Shown here piece after piece: positions 1-7,902 of a stretch of DNA of 7,902 bases. A program made the translations under genes and the position numbers. The notes under the pieces are model-generated. The model was not told the DNA's origin and ran no database searches. It saw only the letters and a list, made by a program, of their open reading frames with translations. The number at the start of each line of letters is the position of its first letter. Positions within the stretch are counted from its first letter, which is position 1. This DNA comes from Gammaproteobacteria bacterium (GTDB taxonomy: Bacteria > Pseudomonadota > Gammaproteobacteria > Enterobacterales > Kangiellaceae): contig NVTT01000041.1 of the NCBI GenBank assembly GCA_002401655.1, positions 3,559 to 11,460 on the forward strand, given 5' to 3'.

Positions 1-2963
1 GAATGGTAGTGAGTTATTTTTCCGTGAATATAATTCCAAATAAGTTCTCCGTGAAAATAAACACGGTAGGTTTCTGAGATGGTAGATGTTTTTCCATTCA
101 AAAAATCTAGCCAAATTGTTTTTATATTATCTAAATCCTTTTTATGGATATAGTCAAAATACCTCTTTAGACTTAACCCCATTGGAGACAACGACTCCTG
201 AAAGACAATTAGTTTAGTTGGTGTGTCTTGGGAAATGTTTAATTCCCATATTCCTCGTTCTTTGTCTAGCAACGCGTTTCCTAAACGTTTCTCACCTTCA
301 GCTAATAACATTAATTTTTGCTTGTTGTTACTATTTTTGCGTAATAGATAAGTGACTATAAAAATAAATAGAGCTATCATTATTACAAAAATCAACAAAT
401 TGATTTTTTTATCAAGTATTAAGTCATCTTTGACGATGAGTTCAAGTTGTATTGTCTCCGATTCTTCAAGATAATGTTTAGAGCGCGCTTTGATATGTAA
501 TGAATATCGTCCAGGTTTCAGGTTGTTAATTGAAATTTCTGCGCGTTGAGTCTTTTGTTTTGATACGTTTTCAATTATCTTGTTTTTTTCAATGCTCTCA
601 AGCCAATATTCAAACTCCCAGTTTTTAGTTTTTCTAAAATCTAAAATAGTCATTTGGATCGAAAGCAAAGTGTTTTTTGAAAACGTTATTCCGGGCGTGG
701 TATTACTGGGGAATGTTAATGTTTCTATTTTCCTTTTATGGGTTAAGGTGATCTGTGTAATTCTTGGAGTTTGTAATTTTTTGTTTAATGAGCCAATAAT
801 TTCGGGGTTGATAATGGTTAAACCGTTAGGCGTCCCATAAAACAGGCGATCATTTGCTAAAAGAGAAGCGCCTTCATTAAATTCATTATTAGGCAATCCA
901 AAACTTGAATCGTAAACCGAGTGTGTCAAGTCTTCTGGTTGAATCCGAACGAGCCCCGTATTAGTACTTGCCCAAATAAAATGATGGCTCATTTCTAATG
1001 AGTAAACAGAATTATCAGGAAAGCCACTGGCTTTATTTAGGTGGGTGATCTTATCTTTATTAAATGCGGGTTCATTCAATTTATTTTCAGAAAATAATGC
1101 GTTGAGCGTATTTTTTTCGATGATATAAATTCCGTCGCCATTAAATGAAAGCCATAATTGGTTGTTGATATACAAGACGTCCGTTAATGAATAAAATTGA
1201 CCTTTTTCATTACGTCTAGAGGGCAATAGTGATTTTGTTAACCCAGTCGTCTGAGAGTAAACTAAAACACCAGTTTCAGTCGCAGTTATAATATGTCCGT
1301 TAAGTTGGGTAACATAGCGAGTCATCTCTTTGTTGTTTCTAATGCTTAATAATTTTTCGTAAGTAAATTTATTTAAATGAACATTAAATTTTAAAGTTCC
1401 AATATTGGTACCTAGCCATAAAGTATTATTTGTAATGGATGTTAAAGTGAAAATAATAAATTTATCATCTTGTTTTAACCATTTAGGTCTAAAGTGCTTG
1501 TGTTGCTTTGTTTTTATGTTGATCTGGCTAAGATCATTTGCCGTAGCAAGCCATAAAGTATTGCCATGCTGAATAAGGTCATATATTTTTGCTTGTTTTT
1601 CTAAGACTTTAGGTACTGAGAAATCAAAAGGTGAGCTTATTTTTAATGTTTTGGCATCTATATAATTTAATCCTTTGTCTGTACCTACCCAATAATTACC
1701 TTTTGTATCTTGATCGATACTCCAGACCTCGTTACTGTTTAAACGGAGATTTTCATCTGATGCTCTACTGTTAAATACGGTAAAACTGCGACTTTTGGTG
1801 TCCCAAATATATGCTCCTCTATTATGCGTTCCGATCCAGAGAAGACCTTGAGAGTCCAAAAAAAGATTTCTAATATGATAGCTGGCGGCATTAAGTAAAA
1901 CATCGTTTAATGAAAATAATTTTAAGATTTGACTGTTTTTCGAACTATAGCTAAATAGACTATCTTCCGTTGCATAGAAAATTTCATTTTGGTTAAATTT
2001 TTCTGACAATATAAAGTCAGTGATAAAAGTATTACTGATTGTTTTGATAGGACTGTCGATTTGAGCGGGGTTTAATTTTTCAAAATTGTCGATATTAGCA
2101 ATGTCTAATTGGTAGAAGGTTTCATTGGTTGTGAAAAATATTGAGTCTTCAGTTAGAGACTTTATTCGATAAATTGCTGAGTTATCCACTTCGCTACCAG
2201 TTACGACTCTTGTTAATCGTTGGTTATCAAGTCCAAAAATATAAATGCCTTGGCTAGTACCAAGCCATACTTTGTTTTTATCTTTATAATAGGAAAGTAA
2301 ATTAAATTGTTTTCTTTGAAAAATATCCATCGATTTTGGTTGGCTAATTTCCTTATTTTTGATGCTATACCGATAGAGGCCATTCCAGGTGATCACCCAG
2401 CTTGTGCCTTTTGAATTAGCACTTTTATAATTTGTACCGTTAGAATTAGAAATATTTAGAACCTCAAAGCTACCGACTATTCGATTGGCATTTTTTTGCT
2501 GTCCTGCCGAGGATGGAAATTTCGACATTAGAATTTCATTGTGATTTTCATCAAAAATTGACAGACCGTTTTCGGTAGCGATCCAGAAATTGTTTGCACT
2601 ATCTTGACTGATTTGAGTAATCGACTTATGTGGAAGGGCTGATTGTGCCCCGATGAGCTCTTTTATTCGATGTCCGTCATACCGGTTGATCCCTAGCTCA
2701 GTTGCCAGCCATATAAAACCTTGATTGTCTTCATATATTTGATTAATGGTATTTTCACTTAACCCATCTTCAGGCGACAGCTGTTTTAGACTGGTAATTT
2801 GGATTGTAGACAAAAGTTCTGATTGGCTATTGGAATAAGCGTTAGGTATTAAGATGATACTTAGAAGGGATAAAATGTAGAACTTTATAGGGTTAAAGCT
2901 TAGACTTAGCAACCATAGGAGCCGTTGAGTAAAGATTATGAGAGGTACGGTTATTGGAATCAT
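1..2963 (-). CDS. Two-component-regulator propeller (Reg_prop) membrane sensor with Y_Y_Y and PAS domains, 3' end beyond window
   Basis: This reading frame stays open from an ATG at 2963 to the left edge, giving 987 codons with no stop. The N-terminus is hydrophobic (about residues 4-21 and 28-39, then PNAYS), which suggests export. From residue about 67 it has LSPEDGLSENTINQIYEDNQ and then repeats of the W-x-G/A-T-x-x-G-L type. Their key aromatic or hydrophobic residues lie near 85, 127, 189, 233, 276, 329, 376, 425, 471, 516, 559, 604, 664 and 708. That is about 14 blades, as expected for two seven-bladed propellers. A Y_Y_Y-like domain follows (about 780-845, including YWLE and LKPGRYSLHIKA), then a transmembrane helix (854-873) and a PAS-like domain from about 900 (GIWEL, FDYIHKKDLDNI, FLNGK). 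By family knowledge, the periplasmic propellers plus Y_Y_Y sense a ligand and signal across the membrane to a kinase or a GGDEF/EAL output. That output is not in the window. The start has no clear Shine-Dalgarno, but an in-frame stop three codons upstream makes 2963 the only early ATG. A TTG at codon 18 is an alternative. It is transcribed divergently from the tRNA operon. Confidence 0.9.
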   Translation of the reverse strand, partial: MIPITVPLIIFTQRLLWLLSLSFNPIKFYILSLLSIILIPNAYSNSQSELLSTIQITSLKQLSPEDGLSENTINQIYEDNQGFIWLATELGINRYDGHRIKELIGAQSALPHKSITQISQDSANNFWIATENGLSIFDENHNEILMSKFPSSAGQQKNANRIVGSFEVLNISNSNGTNYKSANSKGTSWVITWNGLYRYSIKNKEISQPKSMDIFQRKQFNLLSYYKDKNKVWLGTSQGIYIFGLDNQRLTRVVTGSEVDNSAIYRIKSLTEDSIFFTTNETFYQLDIANIDNFEKLNPAQIDSPIKTISNTFITDFILSEKFNQNEIFYATEDSLFSYSSKNSQILKLFSLNDVLLNAASYHIRNLFLDSQGLLWIGTHNRGAYIWDTKSRSFTVFNSRASDENLRLNSNEVWSIDQDTKGNYWVGTDKGLNYIDAKTLKISSPFDFSVPKVLEKQAKIYDLIQHGNTLWLATANDLSQINIKTKQHKHFRPKWLKQDDKFIIFTLTSITNNTLWLGTNIGTLKFNVHLNKFTYEKLLSIRNNKEMTRYVTQLNGHIITATETGVLVYSQTTGLTKSLLPSRRNEKGQFYSLTDVLYINNQLWLSFNGDGIYIIEKNTLNALFSENKLNEPAFNKDKITHLNKASGFPDNSVYSLEMSHHFIWASTNTGLVRIQPEDLTHSVYDSSFGLPNNEFNEGASLLANDRLFYGTPNGLTIINPEIIGSLNKKLQTPRITQITLTHKRKIETLTFPSNTTPGITFSKNTLLSIQMTILDFRKTKNWEFEYWLESIEKNKIIENVSKQKTQRAEISINNLKPGRYSLHIKARSKHYLEESETIQLELIVKDDLILDKKINLLIFVIMIALFIFIVTYLLRKNSNNKQKLMLLAEGEKRLGNALLDKERGIWELNISQDTPTKLIVFQESLSPMGLSLKRYFDYIHKKDLDNIKTIWLDFLNGKTSTISETYRVYFHGELIWNYIHGKITHYH

Positions 2964-3092
2964 ATTGCATTAATATACCATATGAGATGGCTGTTAGATT
3001 AACCTATTCTCTATTTTCAATTAATTCCAAATATAATTGATAATATCGCTTGTTTTAATCACTACCTTTAGATAGAATGCCGTCCACGTTGA
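2964..3092. other. Divergent intergenic region between sensor gene and tRNA-fMet operon
   Basis: This AT-rich spacer separates the sensor start codon (minus strand) from the tRNA (plus strand). It must hold promoters for both directions. The plus-strand promoter is recognisable and listed separately. For the minus strand I see only AT-rich hexamers too close to the ATG or without a matching -35 element, so I call no promoter there. There is no open reading frame of note. Confidence 0.6.
3050..3078 (+). promoter_or_regulatory. Predicted sigma-70 promoter for tRNA-fMet and the rimP operon, with GC-rich discriminator
   Basis: A -35-like TTGTTT (3050-3055) and a -10 TAGAAT (3073-3078, five of six consensus bases) are separated by 17 bases. 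The bases after the -10 are GCCGTCC, a GC-rich discriminator of the kind known from stringently controlled stable-RNA promoters. Transcription would start near 3085, leaving a short 5' leader of about 8 bases for RNase P to remove from the tRNA. The -35 match is only moderate. The stringent-control role is inferred from the discriminator. Confidence 0.6.
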
Positions 3093-3169
<77 letters not shown>

Positions 3170-3220
3170 ATTGAATTGATATCTTTTAAGATGTAAAAGT
3201 TTTAGAGAGATTAATTAAAA

Positions 3221-3245
3221 GTTTATTTTTTCAGGCGAAATAAAC
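3221..3245 (+). other. Perfect 8-bp AU-rich hairpin in the rimP leader
   Basis: GTTTATTT (3221-3228) and AAATAAAC (3238-3245) are exact reverse complements. A possible U.G pair extends the stem inward, closing the loop TTCAGGC. As RNA this is a modest hairpin with an exposed C/G-containing loop. Its role is unknown. It could be a processing site between tRNA and mRNA, a regulatory stem, or chance in AT-rich DNA. Confidence 0.4.
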
Positions 3246-3308
3246 GAACATAAAGGTTTATATAGAAGCGAGATGTTTTAACTTTTATTGAACTCCAGCA
3301 GTATTTGG

Positions 3309-3328
3309 AATGGGCCTTTTGGCCCATT
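3309..3328 (+). terminator. Intrinsic terminator/attenuator hairpin upstream of rimP
   Basis: TGGGCC (3311-3316), loop TTTT, and GGCCCA (3321-3326) form a perfect stem that two A:T pairs extend to 3309-3328. It is followed by T-rich but interrupted sequence (TTTGTCGTTTCT counted from 3327), so termination should be partial. It sits 53 bases before the rimP ATG and after the tRNA. This fits an attenuator that lets most transcripts end after tRNA-fMet while some read through into rimP-nusA-infB. Control by NusA itself would match the known autoregulation of this operon in E. coli. That part is inference. Confidence 0.65.
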
Positions 3329-3381
3329 TGTCGTTTCTAAAGCTTGCCTTTGGTGACGTACTAGGTTAACTGAGTTAAAAC

Positions 3382-3849
3382 ATGACAAAAACTGAACAAT
3401 TATCCGAAATGCTTAAACCAGCAGCCGAAGCTTTAGGTTATGAGTTTTTGGGGATAGAGTATGTTGGGCAAGGTATTCATTCGGTATTACGGATCTATAT
3501 TGATCATGAAAATGGCATTGGTGTCGAGGATTGTAGTAAAGTAAGTCATCAAGTGAGTGGTATCTTAGAAGTGGAAGATCCGATCACTAGCCAATTCACG
3601 TTAGAAGTTTCATCGCCAGGATTAGACAGGCCATTATTTAGCTTGCCTCACTTTGTAAAAGTCGTTGGCGAAACGGTTAGTCTTAAATGTCATATTGGTG
3701 TTGATGGACGTCGTAAATTTAAAGGTAAGATGATTGAAGTTTCGGAGCAAATATTGATTATAGAAGTTGATGGCCAACTTTATGAGTTAGATTTTCGAGA
3801 TGTAGATAAGGCTCATTTAGTGGCTGAAATAAATATAAATGCTCGCTGA
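3382..3849 (+). CDS. rimP: Ribosome maturation factor RimP
   Basis: The product of 155 residues is close to the usual RimP length of about 150. RimP binds the free 30S subunit in the cytoplasm and helps its late assembly. The N-terminal alpha/beta domain covers about residues 1-85 and carries early motifs such as EALGYEFLGIEYV and LRIYIDHENGIGVEDC. It ends in the family signature EVSSPGLDRPL (75-85). The C-terminal SH3-like domain covers about 88-150, with GRRKFKGK and YELDFRDVDKAHLV. The ATG at 3382 is preceded at normal distance by a weak GAG element (3372-3374). Its position right before nusA is the standard order. The 108-base gap to nusA shows no terminator. No unusual residues were seen. 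Confidence 0.98.
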   Translation: MTKTEQLSEMLKPAAEALGYEFLGIEYVGQGIHSVLRIYIDHENGIGVEDCSKVSHQVSGILEVEDPITSQFTLEVSSPGLDRPLFSLPHFVKVVGETVSLKCHIGVDGRRKFKGKMIEVSEQILIIEVDGQLYELDFRDVDKAHLVAEININAR

Positions 3850-3957
3850 GATAGCGTTGCTCAAATATAAATAGTCGATAAAATATAAAGTAGTAAAGAT
3901 TTAAACTGATTAAAAAAAACATTGCAAAATTTTAGAGATTTTGAGGTTAATAGAAAT
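3850..3957 (+). other. rimP-nusA intergenic spacer with nusA ribosome binding site
   Basis: This AT-rich 108-base spacer has no terminator-like hairpin, so rimP and nusA are probably cotranscribed. A TGAGGT element (GAGG at 3943-3946) lies 11 bases before the ATG at 3958 and supports that codon as the nusA start. An in-frame TTG at 3922 lies upstream of this site and is unlikely to be used. Confidence 0.6.
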
Positions 3958-5499
3958 ATGAACAACAAAGAAATATTATTGGTCGTTGAAGCTGTTTCAA
4001 ATGAAAAGGATGTTGACCGTGAGGTTATTTTTCAGGCGATAGAAGCTGCACTTGCAACGGCAACCCGTAAAAAGAAAGGGATTGAAATTGAAGTAAGAGT
4101 AGAAATTGACCGAGCTACTGGTAGTTATCTTACTTTTAGACGCTGGAAAGCTATCGATCTTGATGCTAGAGACGCGGCATTAACCGAAGAAGATGAAGAG
4201 TTTCGTGGTACCGGCGTGCAAAACCCTTTGGTTGAGATAAGTCTAGAAGCTGCCAATTTAGATGAGCCAGATTTAGTTGATGGCGACTATGTTGAAGAAG
4301 AAATTGATTCTATCGCGTTTGGCCGAATTGCTGCGCAAACAGCTAAGCAGGTCATCGTACAGAAAGTTCGCGAAGCGGAACGAGCAAAAGTTATTGAGGC
4401 GTATGAACCTCGCATAGGTGAATTATTAACGGGTGTTGTTAAAAGAGCGAATCGAGAGTCGATTATTTTGGATCTTGGTGGTAATGCAGAAGCCGTTATT
4501 CCTCGGGAAGAAATGATGCCTAGAGAAACCGTGAGAGCCGGTGACCGTATACGTGGCTATTTATATGCGGTTAATCCAGAAGTCAGAGGTCCTCAATTAT
4601 TCTTAAGTCGTGCAAACTCTGAAATGTTGATTGAATTGTTTAGAATTGAAGTGCCGGAAATTGCAGAAGAAACCATTGATTTGATGGGAGCTGCTAGAGA
4701 TCCAGGATCGCGCGCTAAAATAGCGGTTAAAAGTAATGATAAAAGAATTGATCCGGTTGGTGCTTGTGTCGGTATGAGAGGTTCAAGAGTTCAGGCTGTT
4801 TCGGGCGAATTAGCCGGAGAGCGTATTGATATTGTGTTATTTGACGATAATCCAGCTCAGTTTGTAATTAACGCAATGTCTCCTGCTGAAGTGGCTTCAA
4901 TTGTATTAGATGAAGACAAACACACCATGGATATAGCGGTAGAAGAAGATCAACTTGCCCAAGCAATTGGTCGAAACGGGCAGAATGTTCGTTTAGCAAG
5001 CCAACTTACTGGCTGGGCGTTGAACGTTATGACTCAAGAAGATGCAGATAAAAAATCGAAAGAAGAAAGCCAAGGTCTGGTTGAAAAGTTTGTAAAAGAA
5101 CTCGATATTGACGAAGATTTAGCCGAAGTCTTAGCTTTGGAAGGTTTTACAACGGTAGAAGAAGTTGCTTATGTTCCATCATCTGAGATGGTTGATATTG
5201 AAGGTTTTGACGAAGAATTAGTAGAAGCATTAAAATCCAGAGCAAAAGATGCATTATTAACTAAAGCTATTCGTAGTGAAGAAACGCTTGATAAAAATGA
5301 GCCAGCACAAGATTTATTAGAAATGGAAGGCATGGATCGTCATTTAGCCTTTATTTTAGCAAGCCGTGGCATCATTACAATGGAACATTTAGCAGAACAA
5401 GCGGTTGACGAAATTAGCGATATAGAAGAGTTAGATGATGACCGAGCAGCTAAATTGATTATGACTGCGCGTGCACCTTGGTTTGTAGATTCTGAGTAG
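3958..5499 (+). CDS. nusA: Transcription termination/antitermination factor NusA
   Basis: NusA binds RNA polymerase and nascent RNA, stimulates pausing and intrinsic termination, and takes part in antitermination complexes. The product is 513 residues from the ATG at 3958, somewhat longer than E. coli NusA (495). The start gives [18 protein letters not shown], which matches the family N-terminus. The polymerase-binding N-terminal domain (about 1-150) includes TFRRW (59-63). An S1 domain covers about 152-215. The KH1 domain carries the GMRG loop (272-275) in [18 protein letters not shown]. The KH2 domain carries [12 protein letters not shown] (336-347). Two C-terminal acidic repeats follow: AR1 at about 380-440 ([16 protein letters not shown]) and AR2 at about 450-509 ([20 protein letters not shown]), typical of gammaproteobacterial NusA. 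Residues of about 67-90 form an acidic stretch ([20 protein letters not shown]) absent from the E. coli protein as I recall it, which accounts for most of the extra length. The gene lies between rimP and infB as usual. Confidence 0.98.
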   Translation: MNNKEILLVVEAVSNEKDVDREVIFQAIEAALATATRKKKGIEIEVRVEIDRATGSYLTFRRWKAIDLDARDAALTEEDEEFRGTGVQNPLVEISLEAANLDEPDLVDGDYVEEEIDSIAFGRIAAQTAKQVIVQKVREAERAKVIEAYEPRIGELLTGVVKRANRESIILDLGGNAEAVIPREEMMPRETVRAGDRIRGYLYAVNPEVRGPQLFLSRANSEMLIELFRIEVPEIAEETIDLMGAARDPGSRAKIAVKSNDKRIDPVGACVGMRGSRVQAVSGELAGERIDIVLFDDNPAQFVINAMSPAEVASIVLDEDKHTMDIAVEEDQLAQAIGRNGQNVRLASQLTGWALNVMTQEDADKKSKEESQGLVEKFVKELDIDEDLAEVLALEGFTTVEEVAYVPSSEMVDIEGFDEELVEALKSRAKDALLTKAIRSEETLDKNEPAQDLLEMEGMDRHLAFILASRGIITMEHLAEQAVDEISDIEELDDDRAAKLIMTARAPWFVDSE

Positions 5500-5602
5500 G
5501 TTATAAATCATTGTTGATGTTGAATCGTCATAGATTATTAAAAACAAGATTAATTATTAAAACAATATAAATTAATAAAAATCATCCTACGGGGAGATCT
5601 TA
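5500..5602 (+). other. nusA-infB intergenic spacer with strong infB ribosome binding site
   Basis: This 103-base, very AT-rich spacer has no terminator hairpin, so nusA and infB are probably on one transcript. GGGGAG (5591-5596) lies six bases before the infB ATG at 5603. It is a strong Shine-Dalgarno and clearly better than those before rimP and nusA, consistent with high IF2 demand. Confidence 0.65.
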
Positions 5603-7902
5603 ATGTCAGAAGTGACAGTAGAAAAATTAGCAAAATTAGTTGGAACGCCAGTTGATAAATTACTTGAGCAATTGAAAGATGCTGGAGTTAATTTATCAGG
5701 CGCTACTGACGTAGTTTCTGAAGAGCAAAAGCAAACTTTACTTGTGCACCTGCAAAAGAGTCACGGTGAAAGTGATACTAAAGCTGGCCCTAAGAAAATT
5801 ACACTTAACCGTTCTAAAAAAAGCTCGCTCAAAATGTCGGGCAAATCAGGACGAACTAAAAGTGTTTCTGTTGAAGTTAGGAAAAAGCGGACTTTTGTAA
5901 AAGTTGCGCCTCCTGTGGACGAAGAGTCTACGGTCGAGAAACCAACTAATGCTGATGATGTTGAGGAAACTAACGTTGTTGCACCTGTTGTGGAAAATGA
6001 GTACGAAGCAGTAGAAGAAACAAAAGAAAAAACTGAAGCCGAACTTGAATTGATTGCGGAAGAAGAAGCCAAGTTAGAAGAGGCAAAAATTCGTAAAGAA
6101 GTTGAAGATCAAATGCGCGCAGAGGTTGAGTCAAAAGCGAAGGATGAAGCGCATAGGATTGTTAGTTCTCGAGTAGAAGCCGATATTCAAGCCAGAATGG
6201 CGGTCAAACGTAAAGAGAAAGAAGACGCAGAAAAAGTTCAAAAAGAAGCTGAAAAAGACTCAAAAGATACTCGTCAAAAACGTTATAAAACTGCCGTCGC
6301 AACGCCTACTTCAGAAGCTGAAGGTGATAAAAAACGCAAGAAAAAGAAAAAGAAAACTCGTGGCGATGGACCAAAAACCAAGATGGATATGCTTTCTGAA
6401 TTCCGTCGTCCGACTCATCGACGAAATGACGATGAAAATCCTCTGTCAGATGGTAGAAGAAAAATAGCAGCGCCAAAATCAATGAAACACGGATTCAAAA
6501 TACCGACTAAAGAAATGGAAAAATCAGACTTAAATATCGGCGAAACGATTAGTGTGGCTGATTTAGCCCAGCAAATGTCGATTAAAGGCGTTGCGTTGAT
6601 TAAGAAAATGATGGGCATGGGTATCATGGCAACCATCAATCAAAGTATTGACCAAGAAACCGCAGAGTTAGTAGCGGAAGAAATGGGATACGATGTTACT
6701 TTAGTCGCTGATAATGCGCTAGAAATCGAATTGCTTAAGAAAGCTATCAACGATAGTGAAGAAAAGTCTCGACCACCGGTTGTAACCATTATGGGGCACG
6801 TTGACCACGGTAAAACGTCATTGCTTGATTATATCCGAGCCAGTAAAGTGGCTGATGGCGAAGCTGGCGGTATTACTCAGCATATTGGTGCTTATCATGT
6901 TGAGACGCCTAAAGGTGTTATTACATTCTTAGATACTCCAGGACATGCGGCATTTACGTCAATGCGTGCTAGAGGAGCAAATGCAACCGATATCGTAATT
7001 TTGGTTGTGGCTGCTGATGATGGCGTGATGCCTCAAACAATTGAAGCGATTAAGCACTCAAAAGCTGCCGGCGTTCCTTTAATTGTTGCCGTTAACAAAA
7101 TGGATAAAGAAGCTGCCGATGCCGATCGTGTTAAAAATGAGTTATCTCAACATGAAGTGATTTCAGAAGAATGGGGTGGCGATACGGTTTTTGCTCATGT
7201 CTCTGCAAAAACTGGTGATGGCATTGACGCATTATTAGAAAGTATTGCAGATACCGCAGAATTGTTAGAATTAAAAGCATCTGATACCGGATCTGCTTCT
7301 GGCGTTGTGATTGAAGCTCGCCTTGATAAAGGTCGCGGTGCGATTGCATCGGTATTGGTTCAATCGGGTGATTTGAAAGTGGGCGATATTGTTCTTGCAG
7401 GATTCCATTACGGTAAAGTGAGAGCGCTCCATGATGAAAATGGCGCAAAAATAAAAAATGCAGGTCCATCGATTCCAGTTGAATTAATTGGTTTATCGGG
7501 TGTACCTGAAGCGGGTGACGAAGTATCTGTTGTAGCTAATGAAAGAAAAGCAAGAGAAGTAGCTGCTTACAGATACTCAAAACATCGTGAAGCTATTGCC
7601 GTCAGACAACAAAAAGCAAAATTAGAAAATATGTTTGCTAATGTTGGTGAAGGCGAAAAAATGTACGTCAATGTCTTAATTAAGGCTGACGTACAGGGTT
7701 CCGCTGAAGCAATTTCGCGTTCTTTAACTGATTTATCAACCGACGAAGTTGTGGTAAATATTATATCTTCTGGTGTTGGCGGGATTAAAGAATCGGATGT
7801 GGTTTTAGCATCGGCTTCAAACGCCATTGTTATTGGTTTTAATGTACGAGCCGATACGACTGGACGTAAAGCCATTGAAAAAGAAGGTGTTGATTTACGT
7901 TA
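5603..7902 (+). CDS. infB: Translation initiation factor IF-2, 3' end beyond window
   Basis: IF2 is the GTPase that delivers fMet-tRNA to the 30S subunit and promotes subunit joining. The frame is open from the ATG at 5603 to the right edge, giving 766 codons of an expected roughly 850-900. The N-terminal IF2_N-type domain covers about residues 1-53 ([20 protein letters not shown]). A charged linker follows, with a helical or coiled-coil stretch rich in E/K/A (about 137-229) and a lysine run (243-251). A second IF2_N domain covers about 310-366. The GTPase domain has G1 GHVDHGKTS (398-406), G3 DTPGH (444-448), G4 NKMD (498-501) and G5 SAK (534-536), all intact. The beta-barrel domain II covers about 563-670, and domain III starts near 687 ([17 protein letters not shown]). 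The final domain, which binds the fMet-tRNA 3' end, is not in the window. Alternative internal starts, as in E. coli, are possible but I could not pinpoint one. Confidence 0.98.
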   Translation, partial: MSEVTVEKLAKLVGTPVDKLLEQLKDAGVNLSGATDVVSEEQKQTLLVHLQKSHGESDTKAGPKKITLNRSKKSSLKMSGKSGRTKSVSVEVRKKRTFVKVAPPVDEESTVEKPTNADDVEETNVVAPVVENEYEAVEETKEKTEAELELIAEEEAKLEEAKIRKEVEDQMRAEVESKAKDEAHRIVSSRVEADIQARMAVKRKEKEDAEKVQKEAEKDSKDTRQKRYKTAVATPTSEAEGDKKRKKKKKKTRGDGPKTKMDMLSEFRRPTHRRNDDENPLSDGRRKIAAPKSMKHGFKIPTKEMEKSDLNIGETISVADLAQQMSIKGVALIKKMMGMGIMATINQSIDQETAELVAEEMGYDVTLVADNALEIELLKKAINDSEEKSRPPVVTIMGHVDHGKTSLLDYIRASKVADGEAGGITQHIGAYHVETPKGVITFLDTPGHAAFTSMRARGANATDIVILVVAADDGVMPQTIEAIKHSKAAGVPLIVAVNKMDKEAADADRVKNELSQHEVISEEWGGDTVFAHVSAKTGDGIDALLESIADTAELLELKASDTGSASGVVIEARLDKGRGAIASVLVQSGDLKVGDIVLAGFHYGKVRALHDENGAKIKNAGPSIPVELIGLSGVPEAGDEVSVVANERKAREVAAYRYSKHREAIAVRQQKAKLENMFANVGEGEKMYVNVLIKADVQGSAEAISRSLTDLSTDEVVVNIISSGVGGIKESDVVLASASNAIVIGFNVRADTTGRKAIEKEGVDLR

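Larger units (their letters stand above)
3170..3381 (+). other. Structured 5' leader between tRNA-fMet and rimP
   Basis: These 212 bases contain no convincing gene but do hold secondary structure: an AU-rich hairpin at 3221-3245 and a strong GC hairpin at 3309-3328, both listed separately. A longer-range pairing is also possible between TAAAAGTT (3216-3223) and AACTTTTA (3280-3287). It would compete with the first hairpin, because 3221-3223 are used by both. A weak promoter-like pair, TTGAAT (3171-3176) and TAAAAG (3194-3199) with 17-base spacing, sits right after the tRNA and could be a secondary rimP promoter, but each element matches consensus at only four of six positions. Premature-termination leaders before rimP are known in gammaproteobacteria. 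Confidence 0.5.

Noticed and set aside
580..840. Plus-strand open frame of 86 codons
   Set aside because: It lies opposite the sensor gene, which is open through the whole region and encodes recognisable propeller and Y_Y_Y sequence. The plus-strand product resembles no family and has no ribosome binding site.
3843..3862. Small inverted repeat at the end of rimP (CGCT and AGCG)
   Set aside because: The stem is only four pairs long and has no following T-run, so it is not a terminator.
3857..3884. Possible internal promoter before nusA (TTGCTC with TAAAAT, 16-base spacing)
   Set aside because: The -35 matches only three of six bases, and the spacer is so AT-rich that -10-like hexamers occur by chance.
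3922..3957. Upstream TTG as an extended nusA start
   Set aside because: The 12 extra residues are not part of the NusA family N-terminus. The ATG at 3958 gives the expected MNNKEIL start and has a TGAGGT element upstream.
5761..6072. Minus-strand open frame of 103 codons, rich in serine
   Set aside because: It is the antisense shadow of the charged linker of infB. Its serine/threonine-rich product reflects the lysine- and glutamate-rich codons on the real strand.
6415..7875. Three further minus-strand open frames (6415-6639, 7131-7469, 7567-7875)
   Set aside because: All lie opposite intact IF2 domains with conserved GTPase motifs, have no recognisable protein features and no ribosome binding sites.

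Overview
The window comes from a gammaproteobacterium of fairly low GC content. The evidence is the gene order initiator tRNA - rimP - nusA - infB (the E. coli metY-rimP-nusA-infB order) and proteins that read clearly as gammaproteobacterial RimP, NusA and IF2. The genus cannot be fixed from the sequence. An extra segment in the NusA N-terminal domain and the low GC would fit an Oceanospirillales/Kangiella-like lineage, but that is a guess.

Layout. Positions 1-2963, minus strand: the first 987 codons of a very large membrane sensor. It has a signal region, about 14 propeller repeats (probably two seven-bladed beta-propellers), a Y_Y_Y domain, one transmembrane helix and the start of a cytoplasmic PAS domain. 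The output domain lies off the left edge. Positions 2964-3092: a divergent intergenic region holding a stable-RNA type promoter on the plus strand. Positions 3093-3169: initiator tRNA-fMet. Positions 3170-3381: a 212-base leader with two hairpins, the second a probable attenuator/terminator. Then on the plus strand come rimP (3382-3849), nusA (3958-5499) and infB (5603 to the right edge, incomplete).

The plus-strand genes form one translation and transcription module. The tRNA is the initiator that IF2 places on the 30S subunit, RimP matures the 30S subunit, and NusA controls RNA polymerase pausing, termination and antitermination. NusA could feed back on its own operon through the leader hairpin. 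The sensor points the other way and has no visible functional link to this module. It looks like lineage-specific content next to a conserved housekeeping operon.

I found no mobile element, CRISPR array, toxin-antitoxin pair or clearly new system. The items most worth a second look are the double-propeller sensor with its unseen output domain, the U1/U72 acceptor end of the initiator tRNA, the structured leader before rimP, and the insertion in NusA.
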